Source of the DNA: Streptomyces sabulosicollis
Lineage (GTDB): Bacteria > Actinomycetota > Actinomycetes > Streptomycetales > Streptomycetaceae
NCBI RefSeq assembly: GCF_016103465.1
Contig: NZ_JAEEAP010000024.1
Coordinates: 1-42,290, forward strand
Direction: 5' to 3'
DNA: 42,290 bases
Position 1 is the first letter of the stretch; each line of letters opens with the position of its first letter. Below, piece after piece: positions 7,821 through 16,039 of the stretch. A program made the position numbers and the translations under genes. The notes below the pieces were generated by a model, which worked only from the letters and a program-made list of their open reading frames with translations, had not been told where the DNA came from and made no database searches.

Positions 7821-8786
7821 TCAGTAGCCGTAGATCATCTTGTAGGCGACCTCGGGGAGGAACTGTCCGGCCGAGGAGCCGGCGCCGACGCCGCAGTTGC
7901 CATCGGACTCGCCCGGGGTCTTGATCCACAAGAGCATCTCGGCGCCTCCGCCCAGTTGGGTGGGGGTGCCGATACGGCGGCCCGAGGGATTGCACCACTG
8001 GCCGTTGGAGCCGTTGCCGTTGCGGCTGGTGTCCACGACGAACGGCTTGGTGTAGCCGTAGCGGGCGTTGAGTTCACTGTTGACGGCGTTGCCGTAGGCG
8101 GTGTTCTCGGCCGTGGTGAAGTAGTTGGAGACGTTGAGAGAGAAGCCGTGGGCCTGTCGGAGGCCGGCTTCGTGGAGGCGCCGGGCCATGGTCGCCGGGT
8201 CCGCCCAGCCCGGGTTGCCGGCGTCGAGGTAGACCCAGGTGTTGGGGGCCTGACGGTTGAACTGGGCGAGGGCGCCGGTGAGCATGCCCTCGCGTTCGTC
8301 GATCTGAGCCTGCGTCATGCAACCGTAGTCCCCGAGAGAGTCCGGTTCGAGGATGACGACAGCCGGACGGTTGGCGATGCCGCCGGCGAACTGGCCGATC
8401 CAGGTCGCGTAGGCGGACGGCGAAGCGGCCCCGCCCGCTGAGTGCCCGCCGCAGTAGTCGCGGTTGTATATGTTGTAGGCGACGAGAACGGGTAGCTTGT
8501 CGCCGTTGTCCGCGGCGCCCACGTACGCGCCGGTGGCGGTGCCGATGGTGCCGCTCCAGGAGCCGAACCAGCGGGCCATCGGGGTATTGGCGATGGAGGC
8601 ATTGATCGCGGGCGCCCGGCCGTCGCCGGGGTTGGCGGCGACCCACCTCTTCGCGCTGGAGTCGGCGTCCACGTAGAACCCGTTGGTCATGGTGGTCGGG
8701 TCGGCCGCGTGGGCGGACGGTGTGATGGCGAGAGCCAGCGGCAGAGCGAAGAGCGCTGCCACCAGGGCGCGGAGTCTGTGGCGCAT
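7821..8786 (-). CDS. Secreted glycoside hydrolase family 6 (endoglucanase/cellobiohydrolase)
   Basis: A 321-residue precursor. The signal peptide is MRHRLRALVAALFALPLALA..SAHA, with cleavage expected before ADPTT. The GH6 core follows: GFYVDADSSAKRW, PVLVAYNIYNRDYCGGHSAG, VVILEPDSLGDYGC with the candidate catalytic acid Asp, TWVYLDAGNPGW, and near the C-terminus MLLWIKTPGESDGNCG. The four Cys suit the two conserved disulfides. There is no carbohydrate-binding module, so this is a catalytic domain only. Cellulose or beta-glucan outside the cell is the expected substrate. A CebR box sits about 150 bp upstream, predicting induction by cellobiose/cellotriose. Confidence 0.95.
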   Translation of the reverse strand: MRHRLRALVAALFALPLALAITPSAHAADPTTMTNGFYVDADSSAKRWVAANPGDGRAPAINASIANTPMARWFGSWSGTIGTATGAYVGAADNGDKLPVLVAYNIYNRDYCGGHSAGGAASPSAYATWIGQFAGGIANRPAVVILEPDSLGDYGCMTQAQIDEREGMLTGALAQFNRQAPNTWVYLDAGNPGWADPATMARRLHEAGLRQAHGFSLNVSNYFTTAENTAYGNAVNSELNARYGYTKPFVVDTSRNGNGSNGQWCNPSGRRIGTPTQLGGGAEMLLWIKTPGESDGNCGVGAGSSAGQFLPEVAYKMIYGY

Positions 8787-8931
8787 GACTGTACCTCGGT
8801 TTCCTGGCAGGGATGCGTCGCACGCTCTCGGTCACGAGTGAGCGATGCGCTGAGGAAGTGCGGTGGTACGAGGCCCCCTTGTGCCGACGATTCTCCGGCG
8901 GGGACGACAGGGCCGAAGGTCGGCGGTGAGC

Positions 8932-8947
8932 ATGGGAGCGCTCCCAT
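8932..8947. promoter_or_regulatory. CebR operator (perfect cellulose-utilisation box)
   Basis: The 14-bp palindrome TGGGAGCGCTCCCA at 8933-8946, flanked by A and T to make 16 bp, is the established Streptomyces CebR binding consensus. A degenerate neighbour (AGCGCTCCCC) follows around 8951-8961. It lies between the predicted promoter at 8992-9021 and the GH6 start, so bound repressor would block elongation. Confidence 0.9.
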
Positions 8948-8991
8948 AAGAAGCGCTCCCCATCGCGCTGAGAGCACTTGAGGTGTGGGGG

Positions 8992-9021
8992 TATCGTGTT
9001 GCGGGCGGGTGAAGCTGTCAA
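8992..9021 (-). promoter_or_regulatory. Putative promoter of the GH6 gene
   Basis: On the minus strand TTGACA (9021-9016) and ACGATA (8997-8992) are separated by 18 nt. Transcription from here would give an untranslated leader of about 200 nt containing the CebR box. The -35 is a perfect match, the -10 is weak. Confidence 0.45.
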
Positions 9022-9093
9022 GGGTCGACGTACAACTCGCCTTTCACGGGGCGAGGACAAGGCTCTACAGCCTCATGACCGCGCCGGGCCGGT

Positions 9094-9180
9094 GACAGCC
9101 GCATCGTCGCACTTATCGGCGGACAGGGCCCCACCCAGCTGACCCTGCCCACCCGCCTGGTCACCCGCGCCAGCGCCTGA
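9094..9180 (+). pseudogene. 3' fragment of a LacI-family regulator gene
   Basis: A single frame ending at TGA 9178-9180 reads GQGPTQLTLPTRLVTRASA. This resembles the extreme C-terminus of LacI/CebR-type regulators, where a leucine-proline-threonine strand is followed by L-V-x-R and a serine. Nothing upstream (9022-9093) continues the homology, so only the last 25-30 codons remain. Its position beside a CebR-box cellulase is suggestive but may be chance. Confidence 0.38.
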
Positions 9181-9255
9181 CGGGCCTGTCCTGACGAACA
9201 GGTCCGTGCGGCCAAGAGGATGAAGTTGGCGAGCGCCACAGCACCTCGGGCCGTG

Positions 9256-9407
9256 ACATGGGATGTGTTCATTCGAGCGCAGTCGAACAACCACCTATGG
9301 TTCGGGTGGCGGGACCGCACTCTCGCAGATGAAGGCCGAAGAGCATGGCCATCGACAAGCGAGGGTTCCCGTGAAGGGCTTCCCGTCTCTTTCGGAACAT
9401 GGGAGGT
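9256..9407. promoter_or_regulatory. Two ACATGGGA(T/G)GT elements upstream of the GntR gene
   Basis: ACATGGGATGT (4-bp arms ACAT/ATGT around GGG) lies at 9256-9266, and a near copy ACATGGGAGGT at 9397-9407, 45 bp before the GntR start codon. A third exact copy occurs at 14122-14132 in front of the alpha/beta hydrolase. These may be operators of the local GntR regulator. The remaining 9181-9451 sequence contains no supported gene. Confidence 0.4.
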
Positions 9408-9451
9408 CCTGTTAGCGTGGCATGTGCGAGCAGGGAGTGTGGAGTCTGCCT

Positions 9452-10201
9452 ATGTCATTGACCGACAAGGCAATCGCTCGCATCAGGGAGCTGATCCAGT
9501 CCGGTGAACTGCCGCCGGGAGCCAAGCTGCCGCCCGAGCAGCAGCTGGCCACGGAGCTCGGTCTGTCCAGGAATCTGATGCGTGAGGCGGTCAGAGCGCT
9601 TGTCGTCGCGCGGGTCCTGGATGTCAGGCGGGGCGACGGGACCTATGTGACGAGTCTGGAGCCCGCGCTGCTGCTCAAGGGGCTTGGCTCGGCGGTGGAA
9701 TTGCTCCACGGTGACACCCTGCTGGAACTGACCGAGGTGCGCAGGCTCTTCGAGCCCATCGCCACGAGGCTTGCCGCCACCCGGATCTCCGACGACGACC
9801 TCGTCGGGGTCAGACACCACCTTGACGCGATGAGAGCCGCCCGCGACGATGTCGAGCTGCTCAACGAGCACGACGCCGCCTTCCACAGCGCGGTTATCGC
9901 AGCCGCCGGGAACAGGACCCTGGCTACCCTGCTGGAGGGCATCTCCAGCCGCACCCTGCGCGGCCGGGTTTGGCGCGGCATGGTCGACGACCATGCCGGT
10001 GACCGGACCATAGCCGAGCACGAGGCGATCTATGCCGCCCTGCTGCGCAGGGACTCCGCACTGGCCGAGGCCGCGGCGCTGATGCATGTGAGCACGACGG
10101 AGCAGTGGTTGCGTCAGCACCTGGACCACGGCGAGAGCGCAAGCCGGCCAGGCCCGGCCGGCGACGAGACGTCGTGGCGGAGTGGCGCCGTACGAGAATG
10201 A
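9452..10201 (+). CDS. GntR family regulator, FadR subfamily (FCD domain)
   Basis: A 249-residue protein. The N-terminal winged helix is AIARIRELIQSGELPPGAKLP, then ELGLSRNLMREAVRALVVARVLDVRRGDGTYV, the canonical GntR DNA-binding region. The C-terminal all-helical FCD domain includes ELTEVRRLFEPIATRLAA, then NEHDAAFHSAVIAAAGNRTL and ADRTIAEHEAIYAALL-like helices holding the Asp/His residues that usually bind metal and a carboxylate or sugar-acid effector. I chose ATG 9452 because the conserved fold begins right after it; ATG 9422 is in frame. It sits between the GH6 cellulase and the arabinan-degrading operon, so sugar-responsive control of these hydrolases is plausible. Confidence 0.92.
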   Translation: MSLTDKAIARIRELIQSGELPPGAKLPPEQQLATELGLSRNLMREAVRALVVARVLDVRRGDGTYVTSLEPALLLKGLGSAVELLHGDTLLELTEVRRLFEPIATRLAATRISDDDLVGVRHHLDAMRAARDDVELLNEHDAAFHSAVIAAAGNRTLATLLEGISSRTLRGRVWRGMVDDHAGDRTIAEHEAIYAALLRRDSALAEAAALMHVSTTEQWLRQHLDHGESASRPGPAGDETSWRSGAVRE

Positions 10202-10289
10202 CCGGCTTGCCCGGCTTCGGCGCGCAGTTCGGGTTCGATGCCGGCCTGTTCCATGACCTGGCGCGCTGCCGTCGGCCAGTTTCCGCCGC

Positions 10290-10480
10290 TCACCGTGGAT
10301 CAGGTTGTAGCGGACGACGTTGTCCGAGAGCGTCGTCGGCGTGGTGTAGACCGGTTGGTGGCAGCCAGGCGGGGGCGACCACGTCTTCGCCCCATTGGAC
10401 GGTCCATTTGGACCGTAGGCTGGAGCCCGAGTCCTTGAAGGCCATGACCTTGCCCTGGGCGATTATCTCGTCCAGGGACG
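10290..10480 (-). pseudogene. Unassigned coding remnant abutting the GH43 3' end
   Basis: On the minus strand, just past the GH43 stop, one frame reads SLDEIIAQGKVMAFKDSG and on to TVQWGEDVVAPAWLPP. A second frame continues as VYTTPTTLSDNVVRYNLI. Both look like real protein sequence separated by a frameshift, but I cannot name the family. The GH43 C-terminus changes character exactly at its border (near 10480), indicating a deletion or recombination junction. Confidence 0.4.
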
Positions 10481-11881
10481 GACTTTGGGGGCGCCGGCGG
10501 TGAACCGCCACCAGTCCGCGTTGACCAGGTAGCCACTGCCGCCCACGAACCGCAGGCACAGGTCCTGGGTGCCCGTGGCGCCACCGACCGGGCAGGACAC
10601 CGTCGTCCAGGTCTGCCAGCCGCCGGTGTTCGGCACGCCGCACCGGCCCACGACCGTTCCATTGGGGCCGCCCAGACGCAGTTCGATGGCGCTGCCGCCG
10701 GTCGCCGAGGCCACGCGTGCGGTGAAGGAGGACGGGCCCGCGCCGAAAGCGACACCCTTGACCTTGATGTAGTCGCCGTTCTCGGCGTACCCGATGTTCA
10801 TGCCTCCCTCGCTGGACTGCTCGGTCTCGATCCCGGATTCCCAGGCGATCGTTTCGGCCTCCTGCCGGATGTATGGGTCGAGCGTGCCGACCTGGGGCGC
10901 CCCCGTACTGGTCATGTTGATCGTCGGGATGGTGCCGTCGGGGTTGTAGGAGAACTTCTCCACGCCGACCGAGCGGGTGTAGCCGCTCCCGCCCGGAAGT
11001 GCGCCGTTGTGGTAAAAGAAGTAAGAATTGCCTTGGAAGTCGGTAATGCCCGGGTGGTTGGTGAAGCTGGAGCCCTGCGTGGGCATGGTCGTTCCGCGGT
11101 AGGTCCACGGTCCGGTCGGGCCGGGGGCGGTGGAGTAGGCGATGAACTCCGGGCAGCACCTGGCGGCATACACGATGTAGTACAGGCCGCCTCGTTTGTA
11201 GACCCAGGGCCCTTCCTCGAACAGCGTGGGCCGGTTGGGATCACCGGTGCGAGTGCCGAAGCCCGCCGTGGTGAGCGGGATCTTCGCCGGGCTGCCGGAG
11301 TAGGAAATCATGTCGGCGTTCAGCCTGACGTACCAGAGGTTCGGGTTGCCCCAGTACAGATACGCCTGTCCGTCATCGTCGATGAAGACGGTCGGGTCGA
11401 TCTCACCGTTTCCCACCAGCGGGTGGCCGAGGGCGTCGCGGAAGGGTCCGGTGGGACTGTCCGACACCGCCACGCCCATGGCCATGCGGCCGGTCGCGCG
11501 CTCCGTCGTCGGCACGTACCAGTAGAACTTTCCGTTGCGGTTGACGACTTGGCCCGCCCAGGCGTTGGCGGACGCCCAGCTGAAGGAGGCCACACTGAGC
11601 GGAGAGCCGTGGTCGGTCCAGTTGACCATGTCGGCGGAGGACCACACCCGCCACTCTTTCATGGTGTAGGTGGTGGAGTTGTCCTCGTCGTGTCCGGTGT
11701 AGAGGTAGACGCGGCCGTCATGGACCAAAGGCGCGGGGTCGGCCGTGTAGACATGCTGCACGATCGGGTTGTCCGCTTTGGCCTCCGTGGGATACACCGC
11801 GGCGGGCACGAGGGCGAAGGCCAGCAGGAGACTCGCCGCCCAGGTGACCGCTCGCGTCAGTCTCGTAACTCGCGGGTCCAC
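10463..11881 (-). CDS. Secreted glycoside hydrolase family 43 with C-terminal CBM6
   Basis: About 472 residues. The hydrophobic leader TWAASLLLAFALVPAAVYPTEAKA is followed by a five-bladed propeller with the GH43 triad: base Asp in YTADPAPLVHDGRVYLYTG, pKa-modulating Asp in GEIDPTVFIDDDGQAYLYWG, and acid Glu in LFEEGPWVYKRGGLYYIVY. The C-terminal module (EAETIAWESGIETE ... NIGYAENGDYIKVKGV ... LCLRFVGGSGYLVNADWWRFTA) is a family 6 carbohydrate-binding module. Expected activity is exo- or endo-hydrolysis of arabinan/xylan linkages outside the cell. The start is uncertain: GTG 11881 overlaps the end of the GH27 ORF by 25 nt. The last residues, GAPKVRPWTR, are probably not native, because a junction lies there. 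Confidence 0.9.
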   Translation of the reverse strand: MDPRVTRLTRAVTWAASLLLAFALVPAAVYPTEAKADNPIVQHVYTADPAPLVHDGRVYLYTGHDEDNSTTYTMKEWRVWSSADMVNWTDHGSPLSVASFSWASANAWAGQVVNRNGKFYWYVPTTERATGRMAMGVAVSDSPTGPFRDALGHPLVGNGEIDPTVFIDDDGQAYLYWGNPNLWYVRLNADMISYSGSPAKIPLTTAGFGTRTGDPNRPTLFEEGPWVYKRGGLYYIVYAARCCPEFIAYSTAPGPTGPWTYRGTTMPTQGSSFTNHPGITDFQGNSYFFYHNGALPGGSGYTRSVGVEKFSYNPDGTIPTINMTSTGAPQVGTLDPYIRQEAETIAWESGIETEQSSEGGMNIGYAENGDYIKVKGVAFGAGPSSFTARVASATGGSAIELRLGGPNGTVVGRCGVPNTGGWQTWTTVSCPVGGATGTQDLCLRFVGGSGYLVNADWWRFTAGAPKVRPWTR

Positions 11882-12619
11882 CGCTGGTTGCCCTGACCGT
11901 TGCAGGTCCACAGGATCAGCGGGGTTCCGTCGGCGGTGCCGGCGTGGTCGACATCCAGGCACAGGTCGGCGTGGCCGTTGCGGATGGAACCGTTCGCGTC
12001 GAGTATCCACTTCTGGTTGTCCTGTCCGTTGCAGACCCAGGTGATGATGCGTGTGCCGTTGGCGGTGCCCTGGTTGTAGGCGTCCAGGCACTTGTCGCCG
12101 AAGACGCGTATCTCGCCGCCGGCCCAGGTGGTCCACGGCTGGCCGGCGGCCGTGTGGCCGTCCCGGATCAGCACCTTCGCCCCGGCCGCGGTCGAGGCGT
12201 TCTCCACGTCCAGGAAACGGCCGGACCCGTCACCGCTGTTCCCCCGAGCGAACAGACCCACGGTGACTGAGCCGTCGGACAGGGGCTTGGCGAACACTTC
12301 GGGGTCTCCGTCGTCGCGCACCCTGCGTCCGCCCGCGCCCAGCGGGTCCTGGTTCACCGCCAGCAGACGTCGACCACCACGTATCGGTAACCGGCGTCCC
12401 GCATGCCCGAGGAGACCATCGCGTCGGCGGCCTGACGGACCTGTGCCTCGGTGACCCCGGACCCGAAGCTGTTCCAGCTGTTCCAGCCCAGCGGCGGGGT
12501 GAGCGCCGGACTGCCCGGGGCCGGCCTGGGCGGTCGAGTGGACTGAGGCCGTGGTGAAGACGGTGCCGATCAGCGGCAGCCGTGAGGAAGCGGAGTAATC
12601 GTCCGCCTGGTTTCAACAC
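11857..12619 (-). pseudogene. GH27 alpha-galactosidase with CBM13, catalytic domain deleted
   Basis: Three pieces in three frames. The GTG at 12619 begins a leader (VLKPGGRLLRFL) that shifts into LIGTVFTTASVHSTAQA. A second piece, PALTPPLGWNSWNSFGSGVT and on to YRYVVVDVCW, is the unmistakable GH27 N-terminus. It jumps directly at about 12357 to AVNQDPLGAGGRRVRDDGD, the start of the GH27 C-terminal beta domain. The segment between, normally over 200 residues with both catalytic Asp, is missing. The 3' part keeps an open frame through a ricin-like CBM13 (FLDVENASTAAGAKV, KCLDAYNQGTANGT, LCLDVDHAGTADGT) to TGA at 11857. It lies 45 bp downstream of GH54 and overlaps GH43, so it was the middle gene of an operon. 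Confidence 0.88.
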
Positions 12620-12664
12620 GAGATGGTTCCTTCCCGCAAGGACCGGGACCGGGAGCGCCCCGGT

Positions 12665-13759
12665 TCAGCGGTAGCCGGCCGCGGTGATATTGGCCTGCAC
12701 GGCGTCCTCCGTCTGGTCGGAGGGGTAGCCGGAGACCATGGCTCCCTCGTAGAACGTTCCGGCGCTGAGGTTGGTGTTGCCGTTGCAGCAGTCACCGCCG
12801 CTGCCCAGGATGATGGCCCCCTGCTTCTTCATGGGGTTGTAGCCACCGGGGAGGGAGCCGGCGTACAGCGTGGTCAGGCTCCCGGACTGCGCGTTGCTGC
12901 CCTTGATCGCGAACCGGGTCGCCCCGTTGTTCTTCAGTGTGGCGGTGACGAACTTGCTGGTGAATGCCCTCTGGTTCGGGTTCCAGGACTGGCTGCCCCC
13001 GGAGTACAGGCCCCATTCGAGGTCTGCCTGGACCCATGGGCCGCTCCCGGCACATCCGCCGAACCAGCACTGCGTGCTGAAGTTGATCGCGTCCATGGCT
13101 CCGGGGCCATCGGCCTTGCGGGTGGTCTCGCTGTTGCCGTAGTCGAAGCAGCAGCCGCTGTTGACGTGCGTGCCGCTGGTCACCATGTACATGCCCTCAG
13201 GCGCGGCGCCGGTGGGGACGCCCGTCGTGTGGCCGTCGCGCCAGTAGCTGTTCCTGGGGTTGATGTACAGCGAGTAGGCCCTGTTGCCCCCGACCGTCAG
13301 GGATTCACTCGTCGCGTTCGCGGCGGTGTCGGAGCCACCGACTCCGCCCGGCCCCTGGTAGCCCAGGTTGTTGCCGTGCCCGGACTGGTCGTAGACCCAG
13401 GTGATGACGCATGAGGTAGCTGCGCAGAACGAGTCCTGGGCGGCGGCGTCGGCGACGCCGCCTGTCGTCAGGGCGCCGATGTCCCGGGTCGCGTTGTCGG
13501 ACGAGCGCCTGACTTGGTACAGCTTGCCGGCGTACGAGCCATAGAGCGACCGCACCGTGCTGTGCGCGGCCACACAAGGCGTGCCGCCCGACGCGTAGAT
13601 GTCACAGGGGCCTGTGCCGGCGGCGGACGCCGGCCCCGGTCGGCCGAACACTGCCACCAGTACCGCGATCAACATCAGCGCCGAGCCCGTGGCCGAGGCG
13701 ACGGGCGAACGCCGTCTGCGGGACACACCGCCCGGCGCGGAAACCCATGAAGACTGCAC
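12665..13759 (-). CDS. Secreted GH54 alpha-L-arabinofuranosidase, catalytic domain only
   Basis: A 364-residue precursor. A long signal peptide (RRRRSPVASATGSALMLIAV ... PASAAGT) precedes a domain very like fungal AbfB catalytic domains: GPCDIYASGGTPCVAAHSTV, then ITWVYDQSGHGNNL, SGCCFDYGNSET with the adjacent Cys pair and the GH54 nucleophile region, and ending KKQGAIILGSGGDCCNG and TFYEGAMVSGYPSD. The usual C-terminal CBM42 is absent; the protein ends at NITAAGYR. It should release arabinofuranose from arabinoxylan or arabinan. The start is GTG 13759 behind GGAGGAAAC; upstream in-frame ATGs lack support. It heads the GH54-GH27-GH43 operon. Confidence 0.92.
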   Translation of the reverse strand: MQSSWVSAPGGVSRRRRSPVASATGSALMLIAVLVAVFGRPGPASAAGTGPCDIYASGGTPCVAAHSTVRSLYGSYAGKLYQVRRSSDNATRDIGALTTGGVADAAAQDSFCAATSCVITWVYDQSGHGNNLGYQGPGGVGGSDTAANATSESLTVGGNRAYSLYINPRNSYWRDGHTTGVPTGAAPEGMYMVTSGTHVNSGCCFDYGNSETTRKADGPGAMDAINFSTQCWFGGCAGSGPWVQADLEWGLYSGGSQSWNPNQRAFTSKFVTATLKNNGATRFAIKGSNAQSGSLTTLYAGSLPGGYNPMKKQGAIILGSGGDCCNGNTNLSAGTFYEGAMVSGYPSDQTEDAVQANITAAGYR

Positions 13760-14121
13760 CGTTTCCTCCAGGAGGTCAGTCGTGGACATGACATAGCGCA
13801 TTGCGTCGTATGTCCGCCGGATTTCGCAGGGGCGGAAATCAATGGTTCGGTATTTCGAATCATTTTCGAAGCATCGGACAGAGATGGATGATAAGGAAGC
13901 GCTGAAAACTGTCAATAGCCCGCACCGGGTCGGCTCGGTGATCGCGACGAAACCGCAGTCCGGAGGTGGTCCTGCAAGGCGAAATCGTCGGCGACATGTG
14001 ATGTTTGACCTCCTCTCGCCGCCATGTCGCAGAGCTGTGGTTCCGAATGCCGCCGCAGACCCTGAATCGTTCGACGTCAGACCTCTTGACAGCCCCAAGA
14101 TCTCATGGGACCCCTAGAGAG
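13760..14121. other. Divergent intergenic region without a gene
   Basis: No supported gene between the GH54 start and the 14122 element. It contains twin TTCGAA palindromes at 13854-13859 and 13865-13870, 11 bp apart centre to centre (one helical turn), about 100 bp upstream of GH54. This could be an activator or repressor site. Long reading frames crossing this region are not protein-like. Confidence 0.5.
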
Positions 14122-14132
14122 ACATGGGATGT
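14122..14132. promoter_or_regulatory. ACATGGGATGT element upstream of the alpha/beta hydrolase
   Basis: Exact copy of the element at 9256-9266 (the match extends to GACATGGGATGT). A related CATGGGA lies at 14104-14110. From here to 14362 no gene is supported. Confidence 0.4.
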
Positions 14133-14362
14133 ATCGGCGCCCCCTGCTGCCCATCCCGAATGTGCACTCCCCGCCTCCGCACCGGGTGACTGGACCCGCT
14201 CGCGATCCCGCTTGTGATGCTCCTTCTCCAGATCGCACACGACAGCACTCGCACCACCCGTACCGGTAAGGCCCACGCGTCGCCGCCGTGCTGGTTGCCG
14301 AGGACACAGGCGACATGCGGGTGGCGGCCTCCGACCGACCCCTACAACGACAAGGAGTACCC

Positions 14363-15208
14363 ATGTCGATGCGACGGCGTACCTTACTGGGCCTCGGCGC
14401 GGCCGCGGCCACGGGCGCGGGCATGTCCCTGCTCGGGAGCAGCGCGGCCGCCGGCACCCTGTCGCCACGGATGGCCTCACCGCGGCAGGCACCCACCGCG
14501 CAGTTCGCCATCGGCGTGCGCCAGTTCAACTGGTCGCGCGGCAACCGTCAACTGACCACGAAGATCTTCTACCCGGCCGCCGGCACCGCGGGCGGCAACC
14601 CCATCCCGAACGCGCCCATCGCGAACGGCATCTTCCCCATCGCTGAATGGAGCCACGGCATGGGGTGCAACTCCGACTGTTACTCCTCCCAGACCCACGA
14701 TCTGGCCTCCGCGGGCTTCATCTGCCCCGCCCCCTCGTTCTCCGACAACACCAACATCGGCAGCGTCTACAACGGCAACTGGTCGAAGGACGTCTCCGAA
14801 GTCCTCACCCGGACACTGGCGCTCAACAACACCGCGGGCGACCCGTTCGCCGGACACATCGACACCCGCACCGGTGTCGGTGTGTCAGGTCACTCGATGG
14901 GCGGGATGACCACCCACGGCCTGCTCACCGCCTGGCCGGACAACCGCATCGTCGCCGCTGTCCCGGTCGCCTGCGTGGACATGGGCAACCCCGCCGGCCT
15001 CCACGCCAATGTGCTGTTCATCCACGGTGACCATGACCCGACCTGCGACTACAACTCGGCGCGTGCCGCGTACGCGGAGCTCCCGGCACCCAAGGCGTTC
15101 CTCACTCACGTCGGGGCGGACCACGGCCAGTACCTGACCCCGGACTACCGGTACTACGCCCAGTCAGAGGTACCCGTACCACCGCGCGGCTGTTGGCCGG
15201 GATGGTGA
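14363..15208 (+). CDS. Secreted alpha/beta hydrolase (cutinase/lipase-like), C-terminally truncated
   Basis: 281 residues read, of which about 268 are native. The Tat-type leader is MSMRRRTLLGLGAAAATGAG, with twin arginines. The fold contains an oxyanion segment PIAEWSHGMGCNSDC, nucleophile elbow GVSGHSMGGMTTHGL, acid Asp in NVLFIHGDHDPTCDY, and His in LTHVGADHGQYLTP, so the Ser-Asp-His triad is intact. After DYRYYAQSE the reading frame runs into sequence of the opposite-strand GH78 remnant and ends VPVPPRGCWPGW, so the C-terminal helices are lost. The start is ATG 14363 with AAGGAG at 14351-14356. A polyester or acyl-ester substrate is likely; function after truncation is doubtful. Confidence 0.82.
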   Translation: MSMRRRTLLGLGAAAATGAGMSLLGSSAAAGTLSPRMASPRQAPTAQFAIGVRQFNWSRGNRQLTTKIFYPAAGTAGGNPIPNAPIANGIFPIAEWSHGMGCNSDCYSSQTHDLASAGFICPAPSFSDNTNIGSVYNGNWSKDVSEVLTRTLALNNTAGDPFAGHIDTRTGVGVSGHSMGGMTTHGLLTAWPDNRIVAAVPVACVDMGNPAGLHANVLFIHGDHDPTCDYNSARAAYAELPAPKAFLTHVGADHGQYLTPDYRYYAQSEVPVPPRGCWPGW

Positions 15209-15962
15209 CGGTCAGCCGCAAGGTGCCCTCTGCCTTCTTCCAACTGCTGGCGACGCGGCCACGCACCGTCTCCTGCACGGCGGACACCTGGTCGGGGGGA
15301 GCCGGGGATCGGCGGCTCGACCGCGATGTCGCGGTAGCCGGGCTCGGTGGGTCTGATGCCCGCCAGGACGGTGGAGAACGAGGTGTTGATACCGGCGAAC
15401 ATCGCGTGGTCATGGGTTTCCATCGAGGAGCGGTAGAGCCACTGCTCCCAGGTGGTAGTGGCCCCGTTGGCGAGCTGGAAGCCGAAGCGGGGATAGGTGC
15501 GTTGGTGGAGCATGGCCATCGCCAGGTCGATCCTCCCGGTGCGGGCCAGCGCGTCGACCAGGTAGCGGGTGCCGAAGATGCCGGTGTCCAGGTGGCCGCC
15601 GTCGTGCTCGACGATGGTTCGGGCAAGTTGGTCGCCGACGTCGGCGACCTTGTCGGCGGGCACCGGCCCGAACGCCAGCGGGAGGACGCTGGTCACCTGG
15701 CGTCCGCTGCCGTACCTATCACCGGCTTCGTTGAGGAAGTGCGCGTTGCACGCGTTCTTGATGCGGCCTGCCAGGGACTCGAAGTGGCGCGCGTCCAGCC
15801 GGTGCCGAGGAATCCCGCGGCCTTCGCCGTGGCCCGGGCCTGCTGGTAGGAGAGGGCGGTGTTGACCAGGGAGACCTCGCTGTGCAGTCCCCGGCGGTGG
15901 GGCTGCCCATGCCGTCGCTGGCCTGCGGCCCGTGATCGGGCGGGCACCAGTAGCCGAAGCCC
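15165..15962 (-). pseudogene. 3' fragment of a GH78 alpha-L-rhamnosidase, frameshifted
   Basis: Minus-strand pieces follow the GH78 catalytic and C-terminal order across three frames. These are FGYWCPPDHGPQASDGMG, then SLVNTALSYQQARATAKAAG, then a shift into RIKNACNAHFLNEAGDRYGS, LAFGPVPADKVADVGDQLAR and TWEQWLYRSSMETHDHAMFA, then another shift into VRGRVASSWKKAEGTLRLTV. The 5' half of the gene is absent and its 3' end is joined to the alpha/beta hydrolase near 15165-15172. At least two frameshifts make it non-functional. It would have removed rhamnose from pectic polysaccharides. Confidence 0.85.
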
Positions 15963-16039
15963 TTGTCCGCGGATGGAGACCGAGTCCGGGTCCTTCGAAC
16001 CGATCAGGATCGACAGCCCGGTCCTCCCCCGCGCGGCCG

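Noticed and set aside
13760-14098. N-terminal extension of the GH54 protein up to 14098
   Set aside because: The extension crosses the regulatory region with TTCGAA repeats; GTG 13759 has GGAGGAAAC and leads straight into the signal peptide.
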